Assembly: GCF_003148745.1 (NCBI RefSeq)
Contig: NZ_QGGU01000003.1
Location: 62,001 to 126,000 of the forward strand
DNA from: Pleionea mediterranea
GTDB lineage: Bacteria; Pseudomonadota; Gammaproteobacteria; Enterobacterales; Kangiellaceae
Reading direction: 5' to 3'
DNA: 64,000 bases
Below the pieces are notes generated by a model. That model saw only the letters and a program-made list of their open reading frames with translations. It searched no databases and was not told where the DNA came from. Positions 37,024-46,958 of this stretch are shown here, one piece after another (within the stretch, counting starts at the first letter, position 1; the number at the start of each line of letters is the position of its first letter). Made by a program: the position numbers and the translations under genes.

Positions 37024-38844
37024 CTAAAGCCACTTTACTTGAGCTGACTCAAGAGAATCCGACGCGATCAATTGACAGGTATTCTTTTCTGCCGGGGGCA
37101 ACTTAACATTATGTACCATAAGTTCATCTCGCCGAAACGCATGAATGGTGATTTCATCGGCAACCTTATATTGACTGATACATGACTCTATTGAAGCTGC
37201 GTCAACTTTAATACCATCAATCGCGATAACAATATCGCCAGTGGACAGCCCTGCCAAATGCGCGGTACCACCATGATACACACTGACAAGCTCTGCACCC
37301 AGTGGATTAGACTTAACAGTGGCCGCAAGATTAACATCTGAGCCAGGCTCTTTGGCCGTCATGTTTTTATAACTGCTGGTTGTGTACCACTCAAGGTTTA
37401 CACCTGCCAGATTCAAGCAATTGTCTAATGGCAACTCTTTGGTTGAATAGACAGCATCATTAAAAAATTCTTTCAGATCTAACCCAAACTCGTCAGTGAT
37501 AATCTGCTCAAGCGCCTGCTCTTTTAGGCCAATTTGTTTTACCCCATAATTATTCCACAGATATTGCATAACATGATCCAGACAATGTTTATTGTTGGAT
37601 GCTTGACGAATTAATATATCCAGACAAAGGGCTATCAACTTACCTTTGGCATAATAACTGACAATGGCATTTGGGGCGTTTTGATCCTGCTTATAAAACC
37701 TTGTCCAGGCATCAAAACTTGATTCTGCAGCCGACTGCAATAAACGTCCACTTCCACGATGAACACGAGTGACTATTTCAGACACTAACTGTAAGTATTG
37801 CTTTTGATCAATAACACCCGACATATAGGCAACTCGATCTTCATAGTAAGAGGTAAAACCTTCAAAAATCCAGAGCTGCTGAGTATAGGACTCACTTTGC
37901 AAACCATAAGGCATAAATGCTTCTGGCTTTATCTGCTTGATGTTCCAGGTGTGAAAGTATTCATGACTGCACAGGGTTAAGAAGCCAATATAATCATCTG
38001 TCATTTTTGTCATATTGGCCGTTGGTAAATCTTGACGACTGCAATGCAAAGCAGTTGAACTGCGATGTTCCAGTCCGCCATACCCATTACCCAGCACAGT
38101 GACTAAAAAAACATACTTTTTAACACAGCCCGGTAACTCACCGAACAAGTTAATTTGCCACTCACAGATCTTTTTCAAATCCGCCGCCAGTCTATCTAAA
38201 TCGGCGTTATGTTTACCATACAAAGCAACCTGATGAGGCACACCTTTTACGTCAAATTCACAAGTTGTTAACTCTGCAATTTCAACAGGGTGGTCAATTA
38301 ATGTTGAATAATCTTCACAGCAATAATAACCCCATAAATTATCATCAATAGGGTTAACTTTGGAATCAGAGTACTCTGGCATGGATGTGGCTATTGACCA
38401 TTTTTTTGCGTATTCAAACGCAGGTCGATAAATCATTAGCGCACAAGGACTGTCCGATAACTCAACAGGCTCAAGAAACAAACTGGTACCATTAAAAAAT
38501 GTGTGAGTTTGATCAAGATGAGCACCTCGCACTGACAAGTCCCAGGCATAAACCAATATATCGACAGAAATCAAACCCGGTGTATTTAATACTTGCCACT
38601 TAGACTTGGATAGTTTTTTTATTTCAAGATCGGAACCACTGCTATCCTTTGCAGATATAGATACGATATTTCTGGCAAAATCACGGATCATATAACTACC
38701 AGGGATCCAGTCGGGCAATTGCAACAACTGATATTTTTTTGCGTCCGATAACGTTAAACGGACTCTAAATATATGAGCCGCAGCATCTTCAATCCACACC
38801 TGATAACACACAGGAAATTCTGTAACCAATTTTTTATTTGTCAT
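37024..38844 (-). CDS. M61 family peptidase with PDZ domain
   Basis: This 606-residue protein has an N-terminal beta-rich M61 domain (LPDWIPGSYMIRDFARNI), a thermolysin-like catalytic part with the zinc motif LCSHEYFHTWNIKQIKP and a downstream Glu in IFEGFTSYYEDRVAY, and a C-terminal PDZ domain (LVSVYHGGTAHLAGLSTGDIVIAIDGIKV). Glycyl aminopeptidases of this family cut N-terminal Gly or Ala. No signal peptide is present, so it is probably cytoplasmic. The gene is 38 bases downstream of the GGDEF-EAL gene on the same strand, which may mean co-transcription without a functional link. Confidence 0.87.
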   Translation of the reverse strand: MTNKKLVTEFPVCYQVWIEDAAAHIFRVRLTLSDAKKYQLLQLPDWIPGSYMIRDFARNIVSISAKDSSGSDLEIKKLSKSKWQVLNTPGLISVDILVYAWDLSVRGAHLDQTHTFFNGTSLFLEPVELSDSPCALMIYRPAFEYAKKWSIATSMPEYSDSKVNPIDDNLWGYYCCEDYSTLIDHPVEIAELTTCEFDVKGVPHQVALYGKHNADLDRLAADLKKICEWQINLFGELPGCVKKYVFLVTVLGNGYGGLEHRSSTALHCSRQDLPTANMTKMTDDYIGFLTLCSHEYFHTWNIKQIKPEAFMPYGLQSESYTQQLWIFEGFTSYYEDRVAYMSGVIDQKQYLQLVSEIVTRVHRGSGRLLQSAAESSFDAWTRFYKQDQNAPNAIVSYYAKGKLIALCLDILIRQASNNKHCLDHVMQYLWNNYGVKQIGLKEQALEQIITDEFGLDLKEFFNDAVYSTKELPLDNCLNLAGVNLEWYTTSSYKNMTAKEPGSDVNLAATVKSNPLGAELVSVYHGGTAHLAGLSTGDIVIAIDGIKVDAASIESCISQYKVADEITIHAFRRDELMVHNVKLPPAEKNTCQLIASDSLESAQVKWL

Positions 38845-38882
38845 AAATCTCTATCTATAAAATCTTATTGAGTAATGTAGTT

Positions 38883-41800
38883 TCAATCCACTTTAAATCG
38901 ATTGTTTTTCAATAACTCTTTAAACTTGGACAGCTCACAAGGTCGACTAAAATAGTAACCCTGTGCATAATCACAGTCATGTGAACGCAGATAATTCAAT
39001 TGAGTTTCAGTTTCTACACCTTCCGCAACAACCTTCATCCCAAGGCTTTTAGCTAAAGCCATAATGGCATTAACTACTTTTTCTTCCGTAGAGGTATCAA
39101 CAATATCGGATATAAATTCTTTATCAATTTTTAGCTCATCAATATAAAACCTTTTTAAATAACTTAGCGATGAATACCCTGTGCCGAAGTCATCTACCGA
39201 AATGGTTAAACCAATCTCTTTTAATTGCTTTATGACTTCTGATGTCTGGCTTGCATTAGTCATCAACAAACTTTCTGTAATTTCAATTTTAAGTTGTGAC
39301 GGTACAATCTTATACCGTTCCAAACATTCTCGAATGCTACTCACAAAGCCTTCATGCATTAACTGGCGAACTGATACATTAACTGCAATAGTAATATTGG
39401 CATTGTTAAAACCATTTAACTCCTTACAAACGGTTTCTATTACAAAGCGACCAATTTCAATAATATAACCAGTCTCTTCAGCCAAAGGTATAAAATCACT
39501 TGGGTAGACTTCACCAAGTGAAGCATTATGCCAACGAATTAAAGCTTCTGCAGATACGATGGACTGAGTTTGAACATCAACAATAGGTTGGAAAAGCACT
39601 ACAAATTCATCATTTTTAACAGCGTCTCTTAAGTATTGCTCAATATTCAGTCGGTGAATTAAGTTGCTGTGCATTTCATCCTGATAAAAATAATATGCGC
39701 CTTTTCCCTGATTTTTTGCATAATACATAGCTGTGTCAGAGTATTTCATAAGTGACTCAGGCTCATCTGAGTCTTTAGGAAACTGACTGATACCAATACT
39801 GCAACTGATAACCACTTGAGTTTGTCCGAGATCAATCGGTTGTTCTAACAGTTCCAATATTTTATCCGCAACAACCGATAACTGTTGTTCAGACTCATAT
39901 TCTTCAATTATCAATAAAAACTCATCGCCACTGAGTCGGGCCAGTGTATCTTCACTGCGAATACAGGCACTAATAATTTCTGCGGCTTTCTTTAATAAAT
40001 GGTCCCCCACCTGGTGTCCAAACGAATCATTTACTTTTTTAAAACCGTCCAAATCGATAAACATAACGGCTATCTTATGAACATGCCGACGTGCTAAAGC
40101 TATAGCGTGTTGTAATCTGTCTGAAAATAAATTTCTATTAGGTAAGCCCGTTAAAGAGTCGTAACGCGCCAGGTAGCTTAACTTTTCTTCAGCCATCCGT
40201 TTTTCAGTGATATTGGAAAATATCAACACACTTAAATGTTCTTCCAGCTCATCATCATCAATATGAAAGGCTTCCAGCGAGCAGAGTATATTCTTGCGCT
40301 TTCGGTTACACATCCAGAACTCACCAAACCAGGTGCCTTTGCTTTCAATATCGCGCCACAGTTTCCTGTAGAATTCACTCGAATGTTTATCGGATCGCAA
40401 GCTGTCTAAATTACTTTGCTTTACATCTTCAAGACTGTAGCCGGTAATTCGACAAAAAGCAGGGTTAACAAAGGTGACTTCACGATCTTTATCCAATACA
40501 ACGACAGCTTCCGTCATGCTTCGGATAATTTCGTTAGACAACACACTTTCTAACTGTGCACGTTTTAAATGAGTAATATCAGTATAGGTGCCTGTAGCAC
40601 GAATAATTTCACCCGATTTATCATACTCTATGACTTTCCCTTTATCGTGGATCCACCGCCATCGACCTGAGTCCGACATAACACGATACTGCACATCAAA
40701 CTCATCCTTGTCCTTTAAAAAACGTTTTCGCTCTTGCTGCACACTCACTTTATCTTTCTCATGAACAATATTATCAATAAAATCGAAACGAGATGAGTCA
40801 GTAGTGTCATTAAATAAATGCTTAACATTAAAACGAAATACTTTATCTTGTGCTTTTATCCAATCCCACAAGCCTTGTTCACTTGCGGTTAAAGCCATCT
40901 TTAGCCGATCTTCACTGGACTTTACTCGCTCAAAGGTAAGCTTTCTTAATCGCCTGCGACGCACTTCCTGATAAACAATGATCGACAGAAAAACGATAAC
41001 TATTAATGCATATATAAGTTTTGCCCATAGAGTCTGATAAACACTTGGAATGATAATTAACTCAAGTTGATTTTTAGCTGCCTGCCAATCACCACCATCC
41101 ACTTTTGCTTGCAATTCAAATGAGTAACTATCAGGCTCAAGACCTGCAAGAACCACATCATCAGAACCACTGATATGAACCCAGGGCTGTTCATTTAATT
41201 TATAGCGAAATACCGTATTTACATTAGGACTTAAGTGACTACTACTGAAACTTAAGTTAATGACATTTTCATCGTTATGAAAATATTGTTTACCTTCAGG
41301 AAAATAAATGGTTTTAGAGAAATTTTCACCAAATCCCAACCTCGTAATCCAGACAGGTTTACGAATAGAATCACTACTACCCATTTCCGATAGCCAGGTT
41401 ATTCCTCTGACGCCACCAAAATACAAAGCATCTTTTGACTGAAACTTCGAAGCACCATTAAACTCCAATTGGCCAAGGCTATTCACGTTATCGTAATTGA
41501 TAATGGTGTTTTCATTACGATCCAGCACGCTAAGTCCACGATTAGTTGATAACCAGAAATAACGATTGGCTAATAAACTTACAGAATAAATCGTATTATC
41601 AGATAGCCCATCTTTTTTAGTATAAAACCTTATATCGTCAAGGTTTAAATTTTTCACTTTTAACTGAGCCAGACCTGAATGAGTACCAATAAAAAACTCA
41701 TCGTCATTCACCGGAATTATGTCTCGGATAATTGTGTTATCCATAAGTTTATTAAAATCACTTAATATAAGCTGCTTATCATTAACTTGAAGCTGTGTCA

Positions 41801-43394
41801 GCCATAAGGATTTAAGCGTTCCAATCCATAACCTTTGATGTTTATCAACCAATACCTTAATTAACATAGTGGGCTGTAGAGTTAAGGTACTTGATTGTCC
41901 ATTTACCTTTTGCTCACTTACTTTTTGTGAACTTTCATTTTCAGACGACTCACCACTTAGATAAAGTTGTTGTTCAATTTGTTCTGTAAGGCTATTTAAA
42001 ACCAACAAGCCTTGAGAGTTGGTAGCAATGATTAGATAGTGCTTAAACGTAGAAAGCGAGCGGATAAAAACATTATTCTTTTTTAACCCATGATTCTCTT
42101 CTAAACTATTATTCTCTTCTAATCTACTATTGTTTAAATCCGATAACGTTAAATTTACTTTGCTGACCGTTGACTTTGACTTGTCGTATAAATACAAACC
42201 ATCTCTTGCACCTATCCAGATACTGTTTTCATCTTTATTTTCAAAGGCCATAATGCCCGACATAGGTACAGTCGCAAGACGCTTCTTACTTCGTTTATCC
42301 AGTTTAACTAAGCCATCGTTAGCACCAACGATTAGGTTATTGCTATCTTCAATAATCGCTCTTATATTATTAAACCCAGCTTGTTCCGGTGCTTCTGGTT
42401 GGTGAAAACCGAATAATTGACCCAGCATATCGAAGGATAAAATACCCTCGGAAAATGTCCCAACCCATAACAAGCTATCACTGCTTATATACAGCCGTTT
42501 AATTCGATTATCTGAAAGTGTTGAATTGTTATTGTTGTAGTGATTCATCACGCTATTGGTTAAATCAAGGGTAAAGATTCCTTCACCATTGGTTGATAGC
42601 CACAAACGATTTTTTGAATCCAGAGTAATGTCTGTTATTACCTCTTTATCAAAATCGGGAATTGCCATGATGGATTCCCAAACTTGATTTGGGTTTAAGC
42701 GAATGATCTGCTCATCAGCAACAAAATAATGTTCACCATTTCTTATGACACCTTTTATTAGCTTTCCGGAATATTTTGCTGGAACCAGTTCTTTTGTATT
42801 ATCGGTGGCTGAAAAGATTATCGACTGATCTATGATATAACTGGATGAGACGTTGTCCGTCTGACTGGAAACGTTTTTTATTTTCTGAATGGATGAACTG
42901 TCAAACAATACCTGGTAGCGATTATCAACAACAGAATATCGCCCTATTTCCTGACTGGTCACTATATAAAGCGCTTGCTGCTCCGACAGATATTCGATAT
43001 CCCGTATAAACCCATTGGCTTCAAGCTCTTCGTAACTCACCACCTGCTTAAAGCTCATGGTCTGCCGCTCAAGCACACTCACACCGTTTAGCGTAGCAAC
43101 CCAAACTTCACCTTCTGGCGAAGAACTGATGCTAACCACAAAACTGTCGAACAGTCCATTTGGTGCATCAATACTATGTTGGAACAAGGTCAAGTGGTCA
43201 CCATCGTATAGATGCAGACCACTTTGGGTGCCTATCCACAAAAATCCATAAGCATCTTCATGGATGGCTTCAATACTGTTTTGATTAAGTTGTTCGGCTG
43301 ACTTTATTGGGTTCAGCAGCAATCGCTCGGGCAAACTAGCGCTTGCTGAGATAAAAGCAAAAACCACAATAATAAGAGCGAAGAGTCGATGCAA
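38883..43394 (-). CDS. Propeller-Y_Y_Y-PAS-PAS-GGDEF-EAL cyclic-di-GMP sensor protein
   Basis: The protein has 1503 residues. Order: signal peptide (LFALIIVVFAFISASAS), two-component propeller repeats to about 700 (IEAIHEDAYGFLWIGTQSGLHLYDG and many like it), Y_Y_Y domain about 705-785, membrane helix about 788-812, two PAS domains (about 830-940 and 945-1060), GGDEF domain about 1070-1230 and EAL domain about 1245-1495. The GGDEF motif is SGDEF, with RSED five residues upstream as a product-inhibition site. The EAL side looks complete: EALIRW, EITESLLM, DDFGTGYSSLSYL, KIDKEF, VVAEGVET. It probably both makes and degrades c-di-GMP, with net activity tuned by a periplasmic ligand. An Asn/Glu-rich loop near residue 425 is low-complexity. 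Confidence 0.9.
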   Translation of the reverse strand: MHRLFALIIVVFAFISASASLPERLLLNPIKSAEQLNQNSIEAIHEDAYGFLWIGTQSGLHLYDGDHLTLFQHSIDAPNGLFDSFVVSISSSPEGEVWVATLNGVSVLERQTMSFKQVVSYEELEANGFIRDIEYLSEQQALYIVTSQEIGRYSVVDNRYQVLFDSSSIQKIKNVSSQTDNVSSSYIIDQSIIFSATDNTKELVPAKYSGKLIKGVIRNGEHYFVADEQIIRLNPNQVWESIMAIPDFDKEVITDITLDSKNRLWLSTNGEGIFTLDLTNSVMNHYNNNNSTLSDNRIKRLYISSDSLLWVGTFSEGILSFDMLGQLFGFHQPEAPEQAGFNNIRAIIEDSNNLIVGANDGLVKLDKRSKKRLATVPMSGIMAFENKDENSIWIGARDGLYLYDKSKSTVSKVNLTLSDLNNSRLEENNSLEENHGLKKNNVFIRSLSTFKHYLIIATNSQGLLVLNSLTEQIEQQLYLSGESSENESSQKVSEQKVNGQSSTLTLQPTMLIKVLVDKHQRLWIGTLKSLWLTQLQVNDKQLILSDFNKLMDNTIIRDIIPVNDDEFFIGTHSGLAQLKVKNLNLDDIRFYTKKDGLSDNTIYSVSLLANRYFWLSTNRGLSVLDRNENTIINYDNVNSLGQLEFNGASKFQSKDALYFGGVRGITWLSEMGSSDSIRKPVWITRLGFGENFSKTIYFPEGKQYFHNDENVINLSFSSSHLSPNVNTVFRYKLNEQPWVHISGSDDVVLAGLEPDSYSFELQAKVDGGDWQAAKNQLELIIIPSVYQTLWAKLIYALIVIVFLSIIVYQEVRRRRLRKLTFERVKSSEDRLKMALTASEQGLWDWIKAQDKVFRFNVKHLFNDTTDSSRFDFIDNIVHEKDKVSVQQERKRFLKDKDEFDVQYRVMSDSGRWRWIHDKGKVIEYDKSGEIIRATGTYTDITHLKRAQLESVLSNEIIRSMTEAVVVLDKDREVTFVNPAFCRITGYSLEDVKQSNLDSLRSDKHSSEFYRKLWRDIESKGTWFGEFWMCNRKRKNILCSLEAFHIDDDELEEHLSVLIFSNITEKRMAEEKLSYLARYDSLTGLPNRNLFSDRLQHAIALARRHVHKIAVMFIDLDGFKKVNDSFGHQVGDHLLKKAAEIISACIRSEDTLARLSGDEFLLIIEEYESEQQLSVVADKILELLEQPIDLGQTQVVISCSIGISQFPKDSDEPESLMKYSDTAMYYAKNQGKGAYYFYQDEMHSNLIHRLNIEQYLRDAVKNDEFVVLFQPIVDVQTQSIVSAEALIRWHNASLGEVYPSDFIPLAEETGYIIEIGRFVIETVCKELNGFNNANITIAVNVSVRQLMHEGFVSSIRECLERYKIVPSQLKIEITESLLMTNASQTSEVIKQLKEIGLTISVDDFGTGYSSLSYLKRFYIDELKIDKEFISDIVDTSTEEKVVNAIMALAKSLGMKVVAEGVETETQLNYLRSHDCDYAQGYYFSRPCELSKFKELLKNNRFKVD

Positions 43395-43694
43395 AATAAT
43401 TAGTTTTGTTATTTATTTCAATTATTTAGAGTATAGTCAAAATTAGACGTCTGTTCATCGTAATTTAAACCGACTATTACATCCTATCGTAAGCCGCCGA
43501 TAAGATATACCGCAGCCTTTTGTATTACTGATTTCAACGCAAAGGCGAGTTTATCTGGGACTTAATACTTGAAACCAAGATTAGAATGAGAAATAAAAAA
43601 TCTGCGACTCATAAGCCACTGTTAAACACGGACAAAGTTAACCCGAATAAACGTATCAAGCTATTGAGTCTGAATAGAGAGAATATATTAAGAA
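43395..43694. other. Intergenic region between the sensor gene and the tRNA cluster
   Basis: No gene or repeat is seen. It should hold the promoter of the minus-strand sensor gene and the 3' end of the tRNA transcript, but no strong terminator hairpin is visible after the tRNA-Leu gene. Confidence 0.35.
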
Positions 43695-43781
43695 TGGTGC
43701 CCGGGGCCGGAGTCGAACCGGCACGGTGTTGCCACCGAGGGATTTTAAGTCCCTTGCGTCTACCAATTTCGCCACCCGGGC
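43695..43781 (-). tRNA. leuZ: tRNA-Leu (UAA)
   Basis: Minus-strand cloverleaf with acceptor stem GCCCGGG/CCCGGGC, anticodon loop CTTAAAA (anticodon UAA), long variable arm typical of tRNA-Leu, T-loop GGTTCGACTCC and an encoded CCA end. It is last in the order pgsA, Gly, Cys, Leu, the same as E. coli glyW-cysT-leuZ. Confidence 0.95.
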
Positions 43782-43819
43782 ATTACTGCGATGCTTACAG
43801 AAAAGCATATAAAAATAAA

Positions 43820-43893
43820 TGGAGGCTGGGGTCGGAATCGAACCGGCGTACACGGAGTTGCAGTCCGCTGCATGACCACTCTGCCACCCAGCC
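43820..43893 (-). tRNA. cysT: tRNA-Cys (GCA)
   Basis: Minus-strand cloverleaf with acceptor GGCTGGG/CCCAGCC, discriminator U, anticodon loop CTGCAAC (anticodon GCA), T-loop GGTTCGATTCC and encoded CCA. It lies between the Gly and Leu tRNA genes. Confidence 0.95.
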
Positions 43894-43933
43894 CTAATTC
43901 AGGGTTCGACTATCTGACTAACAGCCCTGAGTC

Positions 43934-43967
43934 AAAAAAACCTCGAAACTCATGAAGTCCGAGGTTT
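43934..43967 (-). terminator. Intrinsic terminator between tRNA-Gly and tRNA-Cys
   Basis: On the minus strand AAACCTCG pairs with CGAGGTTT and is followed by seven T. Just upstream (43974-44002) lies a second hairpin with a perfect 12-base stem (AATGATAACGAA/TTCGTTATCATT). The terminator sits inside the tRNA operon, so transcripts from pgsA may end after tRNA-Gly, at least partly. Confidence 0.7.
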
Positions 43968-44050
43968 AATCTTAATGATAACGAAAACTGTTCGTTATCA
44001 TTTAAAGCCTTGATTTGAAACAACTATCCGAATCAATGCTATTAACAATC

Positions 44051-44126
<76 letters not shown>

Positions 44127-44265
44127 GTCGTTAAGTGCGGTGCATTTTACAGTGTGAAATAAATCTGTCAAGCACCAATTTTATTTTTTTCTTTGATTCC
44201 CTTTTGCGTCTATTTTTTGTTCAAAAACAAGCTGTTACGTGGAATCAGAGAAACCGGAATTATCC

Positions 44266-44844
44266 TTATAATTCTTTCGATGTCAAGTAGGGCCAAGCCG
44301 CTTTTATGTAGATATACATGGACCATAATGTTAACGCTACCGAGACATACAACGAGAAATACCCCAGTATTACAAACAACGGATAACCAAATACATCGAC
44401 TAACGAGGGTTGAGCGCCACCAAGAATTAAAAAGAATATAGCACCCAGTTGCCATAGCGTTTTTACTTTACCAATAAATGACACTTTCACATTAGCACTT
44501 TTACCGTACTCAGCCATCCATTCCCGCAAGGCTGTTATGGTAATTTCACGACCAATAATAACCAACGCAGGTACAGCAACCCAGGGTGTCTCATAAAGCT
44601 CAACGATAAGCACAATGGAAATAACCACCATTAACTTATCCGCCACCGGATCAAGAAACGCACCCAGTGGCGAAGTCATATTAAAACGCCGTGCTATATA
44701 GCCATCAAACCAGTCGGTCCATCCTGCAACCGCAAAAATGATGGCTGCGCCCTTATAGTTCCACTCAACTGGCAAATAGAAAACCAGTACAAACACCGGG
44801 ATCATTAAAATACGGAACGAGGTCAGGATATTAGGAATATTCAT
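44266..44844 (-). CDS. pgsA: CDP-diacylglycerol-glycerol-3-phosphate 3-phosphatidyltransferase
   Basis: This 192-residue membrane enzyme carries the CDP-alcohol phosphotransferase motif WFDGYIARRFNMTSPLGAFLDPVADKLMV (DG..AR........G...D...D). It makes phosphatidylglycerol phosphate from CDP-diacylglycerol and glycerol-3-phosphate. Opening NIPNILTSFRILMIPVFVLVFY and length match E. coli PgsA (182). It follows uvrC on the same strand with 148 bases between and precedes the tRNA-Gly gene. Confidence 0.93.
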   Translation of the reverse strand: MNIPNILTSFRILMIPVFVLVFYLPVEWNYKGAAIIFAVAGWTDWFDGYIARRFNMTSPLGAFLDPVADKLMVVISIVLIVELYETPWVAVPALVIIGREITITALREWMAEYGKSANVKVSFIGKVKTLWQLGAIFFLILGGAQPSLVDVFGYPLFVILGYFSLYVSVALTLWSMYIYIKAAWPYLTSKEL

Positions 44845-44992
44845 TAATTGATCAGTTTTCTTTGTATTTTGTTAGAGTATAGAGAGATGCCAAAGCTTAC
44901 AAAGCATGTCACTGATGCTTCTTGATGGCGATCACATTTGGCGGACAAATTGTTATAAGCATGATATTAAAATCCTGTTGCTTAAACTGCCC

Positions 44993-46822
44993 TCAGTTTT
45001 CATGCAGGTAATTATAAATCTTTTCAGCCAGATGTGTATTAATTCCATCAACCTTTTTTATATCTGCCAGTGCTGCGGCTTCAATGTTTTGCAAACCACC
45101 AAAATGCTTTAACAAGGCCTGGCGCTTTTTAGGCCCAACACCGGGGATTTCTTCAAGCCAGGATTTAGTACGCGCTTTACCCCGCCGGCCACGATGACCT
45201 GCTATTGCAAATCGATGAGCTTCATCTCTAATGTGCTGGATCAAATGTAGCGCCATGGAATGTTCAGGCAAAACCTGAGCAACGCTTTCCCCCGGCCAAA
45301 AGATTTGTTCCATACCCAGCTTGCGCTCCACACCTTTGGCAACCCCAATACAAACAATCTCTTTAAGGCCTAGCTCATCCAGTGCTCGTTGAGCAGACTT
45401 TAGCTGCCCTTTTCCGCCATCGATTAATACCAGTTGCGGCAATAACTTTTCTTCTTTTAATAATCGTGCGTAACGGCGAGATACCGCTTGCTCTATCGCC
45501 GCATAATCATCACCTGGGGTTATCTTGGTAATATTAAACCGACGATACAGGCTGGTCTCTGGCGTACCCTCTTTAAATACCACACAGGAAGCCACGGTTC
45601 CCTCTCCCATGGTGTGGCTAATGTCAAAACATTCCATATGAGCAGGTCGTTGCTTTAACTTTAACGACTTTTGCAGTTCCAGTAACTTCTGGCTTTGCGC
45701 TGATTTCTGACTCAACCGGCTACTTAACGCCTGCTGACAATTGGACTCCGCAAGCTTTAACCAGTCGGCACGATTGGTACGTACCTTATGGGTGACTCTT
45801 ATCCGTCGATCGGCCACTTCGTTTATGGCTGCACTTAACAATTCGATATCGCTGTCGGGATGACCAACAATAACTTCTCTGGGAATTTCACGATTAGCCA
45901 GATAAAACTGAACAATAAAGGATTCCACTAACTCACTTTCTGAATTAATGCTGCTGAATTTTGGAAAAAACTGTTTGCTTCCCAGTACTTTCCCCTGTCG
46001 TATAAACACCACCACCACACAGGCAATACCGGCTTTAACCGCAAAAGAAAAAATATCCACATCCGCATTGGCACCAGAAATCACCTGTTTCTCGACCACT
46101 TTGCGCATATTTATGATTTGATCGCGAAATTCTGCCGCCTGCTCAAACTCAAGTTGCTCCGAGGCGAGTTCCATTCGTTGTTGCAATTGCTGCATTACCT
46201 GTTCGCTTTTGCCCTGATAGAACAAACGTGTCAGCTCCACATCCTTATCGTAGTCTTGCTTCGATATATAACCAACACAAGGCGCCGTGCAGCGCTTAAT
46301 CTGATATTGCAAGCAGGGCCTTGAACGATTTTTAAACACCGAATCTTCACATTGACGAACTTTAAACAGTTTTTGCAATAAGGATAAACTTTGTCGAATA
46401 GCCCCCGAGCTGGGAAATGGACCAAAATACTCGCCCTTCTCTTTTTTTGCCCCTCGATGATAGGCAAGCCTTGGGTAATCTCCGCCGGATAGAAAAATAT
46501 AGGGATAAGTTTTATCGTCCCGAAATAGCACATTGTATCGGGGCCGAAGCTGTTTAATATAATTATTTTCCAGTAACAGGGCTTCGGTTTCAGTATTGGT
46601 CACCGTAAATTCAATACTGCATACTTGCTTCACCATCACCTGAGTTTTGATCGACAGATCAGATTTATTAAAGTAACTGGTGACGCGTTTTTTCAGATTC
46701 TTCGCTTTGCCAACGTAAATGACCTGCTCATCAGAATCCAGCATTCGATAAACCCCTGGCAAAGGCGTTAACTGCTTAAGGAAAGATTCTATGTCAAAGG
46801 CAGGATCGTTACTGGATGTCAT
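44993..46822 (-). CDS. uvrC: UvrABC excinuclease subunit C
   Basis: This 609-residue nucleotide-excision repair nuclease has all expected parts: N-terminal GIY-YIG domain (PGVYRMLDSDEQVIYVGKAKNLKKRVTSYF), a Cys-containing region (CLQYQIKRCTAPCVGY), a UvrB-binding coiled segment (LASEQLEFEQAAEFRDQI), the C-terminal endonuclease domain (MECFDISHTMGEGTVASCVVF, VLIDGGKGQL) and the double helix-hairpin-helix (IPGVGPKKRQALLKHFGGLQNI). It makes the incisions on both sides of UvrB-marked lesions. It follows uvrY/gacA and precedes pgsA. Confidence 0.95.
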   Translation of the reverse strand: MTSSNDPAFDIESFLKQLTPLPGVYRMLDSDEQVIYVGKAKNLKKRVTSYFNKSDLSIKTQVMVKQVCSIEFTVTNTETEALLLENNYIKQLRPRYNVLFRDDKTYPYIFLSGGDYPRLAYHRGAKKEKGEYFGPFPSSGAIRQSLSLLQKLFKVRQCEDSVFKNRSRPCLQYQIKRCTAPCVGYISKQDYDKDVELTRLFYQGKSEQVMQQLQQRMELASEQLEFEQAAEFRDQIINMRKVVEKQVISGANADVDIFSFAVKAGIACVVVVFIRQGKVLGSKQFFPKFSSINSESELVESFIVQFYLANREIPREVIVGHPDSDIELLSAAINEVADRRIRVTHKVRTNRADWLKLAESNCQQALSSRLSQKSAQSQKLLELQKSLKLKQRPAHMECFDISHTMGEGTVASCVVFKEGTPETSLYRRFNITKITPGDDYAAIEQAVSRRYARLLKEEKLLPQLVLIDGGKGQLKSAQRALDELGLKEIVCIGVAKGVERKLGMEQIFWPGESVAQVLPEHSMALHLIQHIRDEAHRFAIAGHRGRRGKARTKSWLEEIPGVGPKKRQALLKHFGGLQNIEAAALADIKKVDGINTHLAEKIYNYLHEN

Positions 46823-46958
46823 AAGATAAGAGAGTATTTAAAGAAGGCAATTTGAGAGTAAATACTAAAAAGCCATTTTAGTCGCAACATGTCTTTTCTT
46901 TAAAGACAGATGCTCAACCGACATTCAATCAAGCATCAATCAAAATAAAGAAAATCCA

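Noticed and set aside
43586-43897. Open reading frame of about 100 codons on the plus strand across the tRNA-Leu and tRNA-Cys genes
   Set aside because: It overlaps two clear tRNA genes on the other strand, and its peptide is the translation of their conserved sequences.
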